Positions 18,509 through 27,815 of a stretch of DNA of 64,000 bases are shown here, in pieces. The position numbers and the translations under genes are program-made. The notes beneath the pieces were generated by a model. It did not search any database. It saw only the letters and a list, made by a program, of their open reading frames with translations, and was not told the DNA's origin. This DNA is from Stieleria neptunia (GTDB lineage Bacteria > Planctomycetota > Planctomycetia > Pirellulales > Pirellulaceae): the NCBI RefSeq assembly GCF_007754155.1, contig NZ_CP037423.1, positions 4,402,001-4,466,000 of the forward strand, in the 5' to 3' direction. How positions within the stretch are numbered: position 1 is the stretch's first letter; each line of letters starts with the position of its first letter.

Positions 18509-19855
18509 TTAGTACCGGTAGTGATCCGGTTTGAACGGGCCGTCGACCTCGACGCCCATGTACTCGGCTTGTTCTTTGGACAGCCGGGTCAGTTTGACGC
18601 CCAGTTGATCGAGGTGCAGTCGGGCGACTTCCTCGTCCAGCTTCTTGGGCAGCATGTGGACGGCGACGCTGTAGGACTTGCTGTCCTTGCTGCCCCACAG
18701 TTCCATCTGTGCGAGCACCTGGTTGGTGAAGGACGTGCTCATCACAAAGCTGGGGTGGCCGGTGGCGCAGCCCAGGTTCACCAGGCGGCCCTTGGCCAGA
18801 ATGATCACGCTGCGACCGGTGTCCTTGAACGTGTAGCGATCGACCGCACCGATGTCGGCCGGCTTGATCTCGTCCTTGGTCGCCCGGCCCTGCTCGACTT
18901 CGTTCTCCAACCACGCCACGTCGATTTCGGTATCGAAGTGGCCGATGTTGCAGCAGATCGCGTCTTCGGGCATCTGCTTCATGTGCTCGCCCAAGATGAT
19001 GTCTTTGTTGCCCGTCGTGGTGACATAGAGTCGGCCTTCTTTGCAGGCGTTTTCCATGGTGGTCACTTCGAAGCCTTCCATCGCGGCTTGCAGCGCGTTG
19101 ATCGGATCGATCTCGGTCACCAGCACGCGACAGCCGTAGCGTTGCAGGCTGTGGGCACATCCTTTTCCGACGTCGCCGTAGCCGCAGACCACGGCGACCT
19201 TTCCGGCCAGCATCACGTCGGTGGCTCGTTTGACGCCGTCGGCCAGCGACTCGCGGCAGCCGTACAGGTTGTCGAACTTGCTCTTGGTCGCACTGTCGTT
19301 GACGTTGATCGCCGGGACCTGCAACTTGCCGGATCGATTGAGGACTTCCAGGCGGTGGATGCCGGCCGTCGTTTCTTCGCTGATGCCGTAAATGTCATCG
19401 AGCAACTCGGGGAACCGGTCGTGAACCATCGCGGTCAAATCGCCGCCATCGTCCAGGATCATGTTCAGCTTGCCGCCCGAGGGGAACGACAACGTCTGCT
19501 CGATGCACCAGTCGAATTCTTCTTCCGTCATCCCTTTCCAGGCGTAGACGGGGACGCCGGCGGCGGCGATCGCGGCGGCCGCGTGGTCTTGGGTGCTGAA
19601 GATATTGCAGCTGCTCCAAGTCACCTCGGCGCCGAGCTCGATCAGCGTCTCGATCAAGACCGCCGTCTGAATCGTCATGTGCAGGCAGCCAGCGATGCGG
19701 GCGCCTGCGAGTGGTTTTTCTTTGCCGTACTTCTTGCGCAGCGCCATCAGGCCCGGCATTTCGGTTTCGGCCAAATTGATCTCTTTGCGACCGTACTCGG
19801 CCAACGAGATGTCCTTGACCTTGTAAGGCAATCGTTCGGTATCGACTTGCGACAC
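18509..19855 (-). CDS. ahcY: Adenosylhomocysteinase (S-adenosyl-L-homocysteine hydrolase)
   Basis: It hydrolyses S-adenosylhomocysteine to adenosine and homocysteine, relieving product inhibition of methyltransferases, with tightly bound NAD. GTG 19855 is preceded by AGGAG at 8 nt and gives a 448-residue protein of normal length; a longer frame to 19894 has no such site. Family motifs are clear: [13 protein letters not shown] and [15 protein letters not shown] near the N-terminus, the NAD-binding [15 protein letters not shown] in the middle, [18 protein letters not shown], and the C-terminal KPDHYRY. The Lys-Tyr end contributes to the cofactor site of the neighbouring subunit. It is transcribed alone and ends at a strong terminator. 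I looked for an SAH riboswitch upstream and do not see a convincing one. Confidence 0.97.
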   Translation of the reverse strand: MSQVDTERLPYKVKDISLAEYGRKEINLAETEMPGLMALRKKYGKEKPLAGARIAGCLHMTIQTAVLIETLIELGAEVTWSSCNIFSTQDHAAAAIAAAGVPVYAWKGMTEEEFDWCIEQTLSFPSGGKLNMILDDGGDLTAMVHDRFPELLDDIYGISEETTAGIHRLEVLNRSGKLQVPAINVNDSATKSKFDNLYGCRESLADGVKRATDVMLAGKVAVVCGYGDVGKGCAHSLQRYGCRVLVTEIDPINALQAAMEGFEVTTMENACKEGRLYVTTTGNKDIILGEHMKQMPEDAICCNIGHFDTEIDVAWLENEVEQGRATKDEIKPADIGAVDRYTFKDTGRSVIILAKGRLVNLGCATGHPSFVMSTSFTNQVLAQMELWGSKDSKSYSVAVHMLPKKLDEEVARLHLDQLGVKLTRLSKEQAEYMGVEVDGPFKPDHYRY

Positions 19856-19912
19856 GGGTAAACTCCTAAAGTGTGGTGAATCAAATTCACTCACGTATGA
19901 GGGGCTACGAAC

Positions 19913-20588
19913 CTACCACAGGGACTCCCGCTGGCACGCGCTCCCCGAACGCGATTGCAAACCGTCTTCGAACCATCGAAAACGGTTGAATCGAGCGCCG
20001 GCACCTGCCGGACCATTCAACTCGATTGAACCGCGTAGTTTAGCGAGGGATCGTTTTTTGGGCACCGGGCCTGGTGAAAAAGAACCCGAAAAGCCCCTGG
20101 TGGTGGACCGACGCGTGAGCGAGGGGCGTCGCGTGGCAGGCCTCTGTGGCCTGGAGTACCAGAGGGCTCGCGGCCTGCCGGCAACAGCAACCATCCCGTT
20201 TGTGTCCACCGAGAGCGTCCGCGATTCCAGTATCCCGGAGGGATTTCAGCAATTAGCCGGAGGTCAGCGCAGCGCCACCTCCGGGATACGGATTGCCGAA
20301 TCCCCTCGACCCCGGACGGGGTCGCAGCGAATCGATCCGCCGGCGGTGCCCCAGATCGCCTTGCTGATAGAGGTGATCGTTCACACAAGGCAGCAAGCCG
20401 GGATACAAGGTTCGAACCCCATTTGCTTCGACACCCTCCGGGGTCGCGTCACGCCTGTTGACGGATTTCCGGAGGTGTCGCTGCGCTCACCTCCGGCTAC
20501 CGGCTTTGACCCCGTCGGGGTCATGCTCGCATTTTCTTTATTTCGGAGGAATTTCAGCGGGTAGCGCCGTCGGGATCTGTCATCGCCG
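19913..20588. repeat. Repeat-rich gene-free spacer
   Basis: Between ahcY and trpF no coding frame looks real. The stretch holds several copies of a short palindromic module: CCGGAGGTCAGCGCAGCG...ACCTCCGG at 20250-20285, GGAGGTGTCGCTGCGCTCACCTCC at about 20470-20495, and paired GACCCCGTCGGGGTC-like segments at 20305-20325 and 20508-20523. These look like decayed small repeats of the kind scattered in Pirellulales genomes. Confidence 0.55.
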
Positions 20589-21266
20589 TCACCCCGTTGC
20601 CGCGGCGATGAAGGCCCGGATCCGGGATTCGTCCTTGACGCCTCGCGGGCATTCCACGCCGCTGGCGGTGTCCACCGAGACGGCGCCGGTGGCCTCGATC
20701 GCCCGCCGGACGTTCTCCGGTTTCAAACCGCCCGCGAGCGTCCAGCCGACCGACCGATGCCCTTGGGCCCAGGCCGCCACCGAGGGCCAGTCCAACGTCT
20801 TGCCGCTGCCTCCATGGGCCGACCCGGCATCCACATCCAACAGCAAGTGGCATCCGGCCGCGACCCATGCGGCCGACCGCTCCTGCATCAACGCCGCAGC
20901 AAACCCGCCCCGAGGCAACTTGATGGCTCGCAGCACAGGCCACCCCATCGAGCGCAGCGACTCGGCCGACTCGATCGGTTCGTCCCCGTGCAGTTGAATC
21001 GCGTCCAGTCCCACGGTCGCCGCGATGGCGGCCATGCGTTCGGCGGATTCATTGACGAACACGCCGACACGCAACAACCCCAGCTCGTTGGCCAGCCGAG
21101 ACAGCCGCCCCGTCGCCGGGGACTGTGGATCGACGTAGCGAACACTGTTGGGGAAAAAGTTCAACCCGATCGCGTCGCCGCCCGATCGTTCGACCGCACG
21201 CATGTCGCTCTCCAGTCGAACGCCGCAGATTTTTGTACGAAACACTTTGCTACCCGAGTGATCCAT
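20589..21266 (-). CDS. trpF: Phosphoribosylanthranilate isomerase
   Basis: It catalyses the Amadori rearrangement of phosphoribosylanthranilate to CdRP in tryptophan synthesis. The 225-residue TIM barrel starts with the family signature KICGVR (catalytic Cys at about residue 14), has AIGLNFFPNSVRYV, the conserved IQLHGDE strand, the catalytic Asp in LLLDVDAGSAHGG, and phosphate-binding TLAGGLKPENV and SVDTASGVE near the end. It stands alone rather than in a trp operon. It diverges from the next gene with about 130 bp between starts. Confidence 0.95.
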   Translation of the reverse strand: MDHSGSKVFRTKICGVRLESDMRAVERSGGDAIGLNFFPNSVRYVDPQSPATGRLSRLANELGLLRVGVFVNESAERMAAIAATVGLDAIQLHGDEPIESAESLRSMGWPVLRAIKLPRGGFAAALMQERSAAWVAAGCHLLLDVDAGSAHGGSGKTLDWPSVAAWAQGHRSVGWTLAGGLKPENVRRAIEATGAVSVDTASGVECPRGVKDESRIRAFIAAATG

Positions 21267-21394
21267 TCAATCCAGACAAACTGCATCAATTCCGCTGGCC
21301 GCTCCAACGGGTGATGTCGATAACCCGAAAACATCGAGCTCCATCGGCGGAGCCCTCTTCTTTTTCGCGAACAGACCTCGGAGCCATCCCAGCG

Positions 21395-22174
21395 ATGAGA
21401 GATCGATCCAACATCGTCGACCTGGCACTCGCCTTTGCCGCCACGTTCGTCATCACCTTGGCCGTCTGGCCCCGCGATGCACCGCGGCAAATCGTTCGAT
21501 GCCAGCTGAGCGACCAAGGCTGGAAAACCTACAGCATCGCGATCGACGATCCTAGTCTGGATGAGCTGAAACGAAAGGTCCGCACCTGGAGCATGCCCGA
21601 GTCGCATCCCGAATACGTGACCGCGAAATGGCAAAAAGAAGTTGCCGAATTCTATGAGAAGAGCCGACCGTCGCGCGGGAAAAACGATTCGGTCCCCCGC
21701 CCGGTCAAGCGTCAGACGCGACGACCGATGACGGCGACGATTTCAGACACGGTGACGACGGCTTCGTACGAAATGGAAATCGGCGACCCGGCCGAAACGA
21801 TTCAACAGGCCGCCTATGCCGAACCGCTCGACCCGATCACCGACCAGCCCGAGACGAGTCCGGTCGACACGAATTATTGGTCGACGGTGAAAGCGTCAGC
21901 CGTCGCGTCGATGGAAGCCGTCAAAGCGCGCAGCGCGAACGTCCCGGTGGTGTTCGAAAAAGTCACGCCGGCCAGTTGGCCTCAGTTGGCGTTTCACTTC
22001 GCCTTCCTGCTCGGAATCGCGGCGGCCTGCGGTTACATGCACTGGCTCCGGCACGCCCCGTTGCGCGACGGCACCTCGTTCGGCGAGCAACCGATCGGCG
22101 TTCTGGCACGCATCGGAACGTTTTGCGGCGCGATCGTCGTGGCGATGCTCAGCGCCGTCGCCGTCTGGGTCTGA
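21395..22174 (+). CDS. Two-TM hypothetical protein upstream of ExeA-like ATPase
   Basis: ATG 21395 is chosen because the residues that follow (NIVDLALAFAATFVITLAVW) form a natural N-terminal anchor; the longer frame upstream overlaps trpF's promoter. The 259-residue protein has a first membrane span at 8-25, a hydrophilic middle rich in Thr, Pro and acidic residues, and two close spans near the C-terminus (LAFHFAFLLGIAAACGYMHW; GTFCGAIVVAMLSAVAVWV). Most of the chain should face one side of the membrane. It ends 124 bp before an AAA ATPase gene of the ExeA type and may be its membrane partner, similar in layout to ExeA/ExeB pairs but without visible ExeB homology. Confidence 0.6.
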   Translation: MRDRSNIVDLALAFAATFVITLAVWPRDAPRQIVRCQLSDQGWKTYSIAIDDPSLDELKRKVRTWSMPESHPEYVTAKWQKEVAEFYEKSRPSRGKNDSVPRPVKRQTRRPMTATISDTVTTASYEMEIGDPAETIQQAAYAEPLDPITDQPETSPVDTNYWSTVKASAVASMEAVKARSANVPVVFEKVTPASWPQLAFHFAFLLGIAAACGYMHWLRHAPLRDGTSFGEQPIGVLARIGTFCGAIVVAMLSAVAVWV

Positions 22175-22297
22175 TGCCTCTGGGCGGAATGCCCAGATAG
22201 TTCTCACGTTGGCGTTAGATTCTGCCGATTATTCCGATTGGAGGGATCGCTTTCGCCAAGCCGTCCCCACAGCCACAAGCCTCTCGGACACGATCGA

Positions 22298-23929
22298 ATG
22301 ATGAAAAACTTCGAGCACGATTTCGTTTTGCCTCCCTTCCCGGGTTTTCCGTCCGCCAGTCGATTCGTCCCCGTCGGGCCGGTGCTGGAGACATTTTCAC
22401 GCGTTTCACGCAGCGTCCTGGCGCGTGAAGCGATCTCGTTGGTGATCGGACCGCCGGGCACCGGCAAGTCGCTGGTCTGTGCCTTGTTGGCCAAAGAATT
22501 TGCGACGACCCATGACGTCGTCGCTCTCGGGGAAACGCCGATCGCCGATGACACCGCGTTCTACCGGTTCTTGTTGCACCGTCTCGGCGTGCCCTTGGAA
22601 ACCGGCAAACGCGACGATTTCGAGTTGATGATCCACGACCGTCTGTGCGGCCCCGATGCAAAACCACACGGGGCGCTGTTGGTCATCGACGAAGCCGCCT
22701 CGCTGTCGGCCGACGTGTTGGAAGCGATTCGACGCCTGACCAATCTGATGCGCGACGGACAACCGATGGTCAGCGCCGTCGTCGCCGGTGGCGTCAAGCT
22801 GGATGAAACGCTGACGGCACCCTCGCTGGAACCGTTCGTGCAACGCGTGACCGCGCGCTGTTATCTGCACCCGCTCAACGCCGACGAAACGCGACGGTAC
22901 ATCCGCCAATCGATCGAAGTTTGCGACGCGTCGTCCGATGACACCATCGCCGACAAAGCGATCTCCGCCATCTACCATGCCACCAGCGGCGTTCCCCGGT
23001 TGATCAACCAATTGATGACCGAAGCGATCGATTGCGCCGCCGAGTTGGGCGAGAGCGTGATCGATGAACACACCGTCGACAAGGCCTGGGCGAGCTTGCA
23101 GCAACTGCCCAGCCCGATGATCGAAGAACCCCGCCTGCAACCGGAAAGCTCGGTCGTCGAGTTCGGGCAGCTGAGCGATCCGGACGTCGACACCGACGCC
23201 GACGCCAGCCCGCGGATCGAGGCGCCGCAGCTCGAGCCGGCCGAAGAAACGTTGGCGGCCGCCGAAGAGCTTGTCGCCGAACAAGAGGAAGCGATCGAAT
23301 CCGAAGCGGCCGATGCCGCCGTCTCCGCCGTCCCCGATCCGATTTCCCTGTTCGGTGAATTTGAGGACGAGGAAAATATCGAAGTCGGTGTCGCACAGGT
23401 CAAAGCGAAGCCGAACGAGCCGTCCGAAGTCGACTTGGAAACGATGCTGCATTCCCAAATCGTCGGCCTCAGCCAATTTGTTTCCGAGAACACCGCATCC
23501 CGGTATTCCGAATACGATTCTCTGGCTGTGTTCGAAGAACCCGGGATGATCCAGGACTCGGTCGCCGACGAGTCGCGGAAGGAGTCGCTGGAAGACTCAC
23601 TGGAAGCATCACTGAGCGGGCCGTCGGACGGGTGGGTGGACGAACCGGTCGCCGAGGCGGCGGACGAACCGGTCGCCGAAGCCGGCAAAGATTTACCCAG
23701 CGTGGTCTGGTACGACGAACCCGCCCAGGCCGACGATGCACAGGGTTCCGCCGGTCAAGACGACACCGATCTGCTGTGGATCACCGAAGACATCGACGTG
23801 GACCGCAAAATCATCAAGCCGGCTTCTGCGGGCGGCTCGCATCGCATCGACCAGCCGTCCGAGCACGACGCGCCCAAGTTGACCGTCGACTACCGCGAAA
23901 TGCTCGAAAAAATGCGAAACCAAGCCTGA
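22298..23929 (+). CDS. ExeA/GspA-like AAA ATPase with long acidic C-terminus
   Basis: ATG 22298 opens a 543-residue protein. Residues 25-280 are an AAA+ module: Walker A GPPGTGKSLVCALLA, Walker B ALLVIDEAASLSADVLEAI, the RLTNLM sensor region and the GVPRLINQL sensor-2 motif typical of ExeA/GspA/MshM ATPases. The second half (about 300-520) is very acidic, dominated by Glu, Asp, Ala and Val, and short of recognisable domains; a duplicated DEPVAEA motif sits at about 447-462. ExeA ATPases help assemble secretion or pilus structures across peptidoglycan. No membrane span is seen, so the protein probably works from the cytoplasmic face with the preceding membrane protein. Confidence 0.8.
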   Translation: MMKNFEHDFVLPPFPGFPSASRFVPVGPVLETFSRVSRSVLAREAISLVIGPPGTGKSLVCALLAKEFATTHDVVALGETPIADDTAFYRFLLHRLGVPLETGKRDDFELMIHDRLCGPDAKPHGALLVIDEAASLSADVLEAIRRLTNLMRDGQPMVSAVVAGGVKLDETLTAPSLEPFVQRVTARCYLHPLNADETRRYIRQSIEVCDASSDDTIADKAISAIYHATSGVPRLINQLMTEAIDCAAELGESVIDEHTVDKAWASLQQLPSPMIEEPRLQPESSVVEFGQLSDPDVDTDADASPRIEAPQLEPAEETLAAAEELVAEQEEAIESEAADAAVSAVPDPISLFGEFEDEENIEVGVAQVKAKPNEPSEVDLETMLHSQIVGLSQFVSENTASRYSEYDSLAVFEEPGMIQDSVADESRKESLEDSLEASLSGPSDGWVDEPVAEAADEPVAEAGKDLPSVVWYDEPAQADDAQGSAGQDDTDLLWITEDIDVDRKIIKPASAGGSHRIDQPSEHDAPKLTVDYREMLEKMRNQA

Positions 23930-24121
23930 GGCTTTGTGCCGGCAACGTCCGCAGACGCGGCGAGGGAGGCACGAGAGACCGTCGTGGGGTTCCCCACCGG
24001 TTGCCCTGCTAATCCGGCGATCTTGCACTCCCTTCGCCGCAAACCCTTGCCAGACCAACGCGGTGGTTTTAATCTGCAATGAGTCCACCCGTCCCCGGTT
24101 TTTTTCCCCTCGCTACGCGTC

Positions 24122-24865
24122 TTGGACGACTCCACGAACAGCCGATCGATTCCGAGCGACCTTTTGATCGCGATTTGCACCTATCAGGAATCACAGAATA
24201 TCCAGGCGATGCTGGTCGGCTTGCGGCGTGCCTTCCCGGACGCCTGTCTGATGGTGGTCGACGATAATTCACCCGACGGCACGGCCGATCTGGTCCGCGA
24301 AGCCCAGCGGTCGGACCCTCGGATTGAGTTGATCGTCCGACGCGACAAACGGGGATTGGGGTCGGCCATCGTCGATGCGATGAAGTACGCCGTGGCTCGG
24401 GGCTATCGTTTTTTTGTCAATCTGGACGCGGATCAAAGTCATGACCCGGCCCAGTTGCCCAGTCTGGTCGAACGGGCGCGATCCGACGCGGACGTCGACG
24501 TCGTCATCGGATCACGCTACGTGCCCGGCGGCAAGATCGTCGGTTGGCCGCTGCGGCGGCGAATGATGAGCAAACTGGTCAACCGATTTGCGACGGCGTT
24601 TCTGAAATTGCCGGTCAAGGACTGTAGCGGTTCGATGCGTTGTTATCGCACCTCGGCGCTCGATGCGGTCGACTTGAATTCGCTCCAGTGCACCGGCTAT
24701 GCCGTGCTGGAAGAGTTGCTGGTGAAATTTCATCGTGACGGACGCAAGATGTCCGAAGTCCCGATCACGTTCACCGAACGAGAGCTCGGCCATAGCAAAT
24801 TGACCTTGGCCGAAGCCGTCCGCTCGGTTCGCTTCATGTTGCGGTTGGCCATGACACTGCGCTAA
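24122..24865 (+). CDS. GT2 glycosyltransferase, polyprenol-phosphate mannose synthase-like
   Basis: A 247-residue GT-A fold enzyme. The motifs are IAICTYQESQNI at the N-terminus, MVVDDNSPDGTADL, the metal-binding DAD in VNLDADQSHDP, and the acceptor-loop segment DCSGSMRCYR. The closest family pattern is dolichol/polyprenol-phosphate mannosyltransferase (Dpm1-like, without C-terminal membrane helices), transferring a sugar from a nucleotide donor to a lipid phosphate at the cytoplasmic membrane. The start is TTG 24122 by elimination; no clear ribosome-binding site precedes it, so the first residues are uncertain. Confidence 0.85.
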   Translation: MDDSTNSRSIPSDLLIAICTYQESQNIQAMLVGLRRAFPDACLMVVDDNSPDGTADLVREAQRSDPRIELIVRRDKRGLGSAIVDAMKYAVARGYRFFVNLDADQSHDPAQLPSLVERARSDADVDVVIGSRYVPGGKIVGWPLRRRMMSKLVNRFATAFLKLPVKDCSGSMRCYRTSALDAVDLNSLQCTGYAVLEELLVKFHRDGRKMSEVPITFTERELGHSKLTLAEAVRSVRFMLRLAMTLR

Positions 24866-24875
24866 AGCGACCGAT

Positions 24876-24898
24876 GTGGGAGAGGCTTCCAGCCTGTC
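24876..24898. repeat. Half copy of palindromic repeat P1
   Basis: One arm (GTGGGAGAGGCTTCCAGCC and onward) of the repeat seen complete at 5435-5491 and 32625-32681. The second arm is missing and is replaced by unrelated GC-rich sequence containing GACGGCCCGGAAGGGCCGTC, itself a palindrome. Confidence 0.6.
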
Positions 24899-25016
24899 GT
24901 CGGGGCGAGCCCTGCGGACGACGGCCCGGAAGGGCCGTCGTACTCCTGAAAAGCCGTCGCCTAAACCGGGGCGGTTCCTCAAGCCTCGACACCAACGTGT
25001 GCAGGAATAGACCGGA

Positions 25017-26753
25017 TCAAGGTGTCCGCTGGCTGATCAGATTGTTGCCCGACGACAGCTTTGCGATGGCTTCTTGAAGCACCAGGTCTTCGTGGTCCGA
25101 CGTCACTTGGCCGTGATCGTTGGGACGTGCGGCGATATACGGAGACTCGATCTTCACATCGGGCATCACGCCGTTCTGGCTGATCGCGGTCCCCTTGGGC
25201 GAATAGAATTTTGCGGTCGTCAGACACAGCCCGAATTTCGCGGTTTGCATCCTGAAGATCCCTTGGACGCTGCCCTTGCCGTAACTCCGTTCGCCGATCA
25301 GGATCCCGCGTCGACTGTCCGAGATCGCTCCGGCAAAAATCTCGCTGGCGCTGGCACTGTCGGAATCAATCAAGACGGCCAGGGGAACGTCCCAGGTGTT
25401 GGGGCGGTGTGCGACGTAGTCAAAGTTTTCGCGTGAGTTGCGTCCCCGGGTCGTCACAATCCGCCCGTTGCTTAGGAATCGATCGGCGACTTCGACCGCG
25501 GCCGACAGCAGGCCGCCGGGGTTGCCGCGGACGTCCAGCACCAACGCCCGCATGCCTTGGCGATGCAAGCTCCAAAGGGCACGCTCGATGTCGCGCGTGG
25601 TCGTCTTTTGGAAATTGGTCAGACGCAGGTAACCGATCCGGGTGGCCGGGTCGACGATGTGGACGTTCTCCACGCAGGGCACCTCGACGCGACGCCGCTG
25701 GATTCTCAGGTCGCGGCGTCCGCCCTGTTGATCTTGCATGGTGATCGAAACATAGGTGTGTTCCGGGCCTCGCAGCAGGTCGGCGGCGATTTCGGGATCG
25801 GACAGATGGGTTTCCGCCTGTTCGACCCGCACGATTCGCTCGCCCGGTTGCAATCCCGCTTCTTCGGCCGGGCCGCCCGGAATCACCGACAAGATTTTTA
25901 GCGAGTTTTCATCCGTTTCCAACTCGATCCCCAAACCGACAAAGTTGCCTTCGATGTTCGAAAACATGTCGTCTAACTGGTCGCCGGACAACAGACGCGT
26001 GTAGGGGTCGAGCGTTGAGATCGCACCACTGACGTATTCCAGCACCACGGTCGTCGGGTTGATCCCGATGTCCTGGCGGGCGACATCAGCGACAAAGGCC
26101 ACGGTCGCCCGCAGATCGAATCGGTTGGTCGAAGGCCGATCGGCGATCCGGCGATGGATCGTTTGCTGAAACTCGTGCAGCATCCCCAGGTCTTTGCCCG
26201 GCAATGCGTCTTGAACAAATCGTTCTTCGGTCAACGCGATCTCCAGAGCCGCCGTTCCGTGCAACAGGACTCGCGACCAGTCGACCGTTTCGACGTAATG
26301 CGTGTCCAAATTCGCCAAGACCTCGGAATACAGGTCCAACGCTTGCGAGACGCTCATCGAATGCGCCGACGCGACAAAACTCTTGTCCGTGTAGCGGCGA
26401 TTGACGTCGTAGTGCAATCGGCTGATCACCAACCGCTGATAGATGTGTCGCGAATCGGGGAACTCGCGCGACGCCTGTTCATAGTGGCGGACCGCTTCGA
26501 TCCATCGTCGCTCCTGCTCCAACGACGCGCCGCGGGCGATCGTGCGACTCAGCTCATCTTGCCCGATCGCTTCGGCCGCAGGGTCGGCGGCCAATGGCTG
26601 CTGTGCCGTTGCCGTCAGCCCGCTTTGGACCAACAGTGCAAACAGGCAAAGCAGTGTCAGCGTCGACGTCCACTTGCCGGCCGGACTGGATGGTCGACAG
26701 ACCGGTTGCGACTGAAAAACCCGTGCAATGATTGGCATACCGATTCGGCCCAT
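25017..26753 (-). CDS. Carboxyl-terminal processing protease (S41 family) with PDZ and TPR-like domains
   Basis: A 578-residue secreted serine protease. A basic N-terminus and the hydrophobic run TLTLLCLFALLVQSG form a signal peptide, with a TPR-like helical pair at about 65-120 (RRWIEAVRHYEQASREFPDS). A PDZ domain lies at about 270-345 (FVGLGIELETDENSLKIL, GLQPGERIVRV). The S41 protease domain runs from about 365 to 535, with ALVLDVRGNPGGLL, the nucleophile in DSDSASASEIFAG and the general-base Lys in ERSYGKGSVQG. CtpA-type proteases trim C-termini of envelope proteins in the periplasm. The N-terminal TPR addition is unusual in length. It is monocistronic and faces the GT2 gene. Confidence 0.92.
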   Translation of the reverse strand: MGRIGMPIIARVFQSQPVCRPSSPAGKWTSTLTLLCLFALLVQSGLTATAQQPLAADPAAEAIGQDELSRTIARGASLEQERRWIEAVRHYEQASREFPDSRHIYQRLVISRLHYDVNRRYTDKSFVASAHSMSVSQALDLYSEVLANLDTHYVETVDWSRVLLHGTAALEIALTEERFVQDALPGKDLGMLHEFQQTIHRRIADRPSTNRFDLRATVAFVADVARQDIGINPTTVVLEYVSGAISTLDPYTRLLSGDQLDDMFSNIEGNFVGLGIELETDENSLKILSVIPGGPAEEAGLQPGERIVRVEQAETHLSDPEIAADLLRGPEHTYVSITMQDQQGGRRDLRIQRRRVEVPCVENVHIVDPATRIGYLRLTNFQKTTTRDIERALWSLHRQGMRALVLDVRGNPGGLLSAAVEVADRFLSNGRIVTTRGRNSRENFDYVAHRPNTWDVPLAVLIDSDSASASEIFAGAISDSRRGILIGERSYGKGSVQGIFRMQTAKFGLCLTTAKFYSPKGTAISQNGVMPDVKIESPYIAARPNDHGQVTSDHEDLVLQEAIAKLSSGNNLISQRTP

Positions 26754-27138
26754 GGGGTGTCTTCAGGAGGGGAGGGAAGGACGACAGCGTCGCCGGGAGG
26801 GGGCGATCTGTCAAACGGCCGCGTCAGACACCCACAGCGGGCGGCCACGCGAATATAGGACACAAAAGATGCCCGGTCAAAAAACCGTCGGATGGGTAAC
26901 CGAACCAGGCGTTTTGATCGCTACGCATTCACACGAAGCGTTCGGTTTAAGCCGGTCGGTCAAGTTGCGACGAAAAGAAATCATCCGATTGATCTCGATT
27001 TTGTCGCGGCCCATCGTGCGTTCCCTACGCAGAAAGCAACTCAGTCGCTGCCATGGCCTCAGATTCCTTTAGCCGCACTTCAAGGCGGCAACTCAACGAT
27101 AGGCAATGTCCCCTTCGAAGTCAAAAACGGGGGTTGGG

Positions 27139-27229
27139 TTTTAAGTTTTAAGTTTTAAGTTCCAAGTTCCAAGTTCCAAGTTCCAAGTTCCAAGTTCCAA
27201 GTTCCAAGTTCCAAGTTCCAAGTTCCAAG
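27139..27229. repeat. Heptanucleotide tandem array TTTTAAG(3)-TTCCAAG(10)
   Basis: Thirteen uninterrupted 7-bp units: three TTTTAAG followed by ten TTCCAAG, exact throughout. The period of seven destroys any reading-frame constraint and produces artefactual repetitive ORFs on the minus strand. Confidence 0.95.
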
Positions 27230-27326
27230 TCAGTTGGCAGTTGGCAGAAAAATGAGGCGCAGGCAAATGAGGGGGAAAGGGGGAATAGACAAGAGCATGG
27301 GTGACAGGGAAATTTCCGGCGAGTTT

Positions 27327-27375
27327 CCTGAAACCTGAAACCTGAAACCTGAAACCTGAAACCTGAAACCTGAAA
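27327..27375. repeat. Heptanucleotide tandem array CCTGAAA (7 units)
   Basis: Seven exact copies of CCTGAAA, about 100 bp after the TTCCAAG array. The unit is unrelated to TTCCAAG, but the period and perfection are the same. Confidence 0.95.
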
Positions 27376-27815
27376 CCTCTCTCCGTCGTTTTCCGTCCAG
27401 CACGTCCCACCGGCACAATCGGATGCGGTCACGTGAATCTCATTCTTTTGCCAGTCACAACAGGGGCCCCAGAACGCAAACCTTCCGATAGTGGCTTATG
27501 TCGCCAAGCGGCTATGCTTCCCCGTCGCTGACTCGGACGACTCCTGCTTCGGCAGGCCTCATGAACACGGTTCACCGCGAACCACTTCCCGCCCAACCAC
27601 ACCCCGTTTCATTCAGGAAAGGACTCCTAGTTAAACGCGATCGCGATTCGGTCAGTATCCTTCACCCGAAGGATGGCAATGCAGTAGGGATGGAACGTGT
27701 CTCTTCCAGACGCGACTAGTGCTTGCCCCCACACCTGATCGATCCCCCGCCTATCGCCATTGGAATTCCCAGATCCAGTACGGATGGAGTCCTTCTTAGG
27801 AAGGAGCAAGTCACG

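Larger units (their letters stand above)
26754..27815. other. Gene-free region with tandem arrays
   Basis: Apart from the two heptamer arrays described separately, I see no coding frame with convincing composition here. Short frames at 26728-27158 and 27498-27935 lack ribosome-binding sites and domain signals. Confidence 0.5.

Noticed and set aside
19856..19990. SAH riboswitch upstream of ahcY
   Set aside because: Some GC-rich pairing exists, but the conserved GAGGAGCGCUGC core and pseudoknot partner are not both present.
19986..20564. 192-residue plus-strand frame upstream of trpF
   Set aside because: It is composed of palindromic repeat modules, with no domain signal and no ribosome-binding site.
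27139..27375. Possible CRISPR array
   Set aside because: The repeats are contiguous heptamers without spacers, and no cas gene is nearby.
27141..27432. Minus-strand repetitive short proteins
   Set aside because: They translate 7-bp tandem repeats, which cycle through all frames; there is no start signal or plausible composition.
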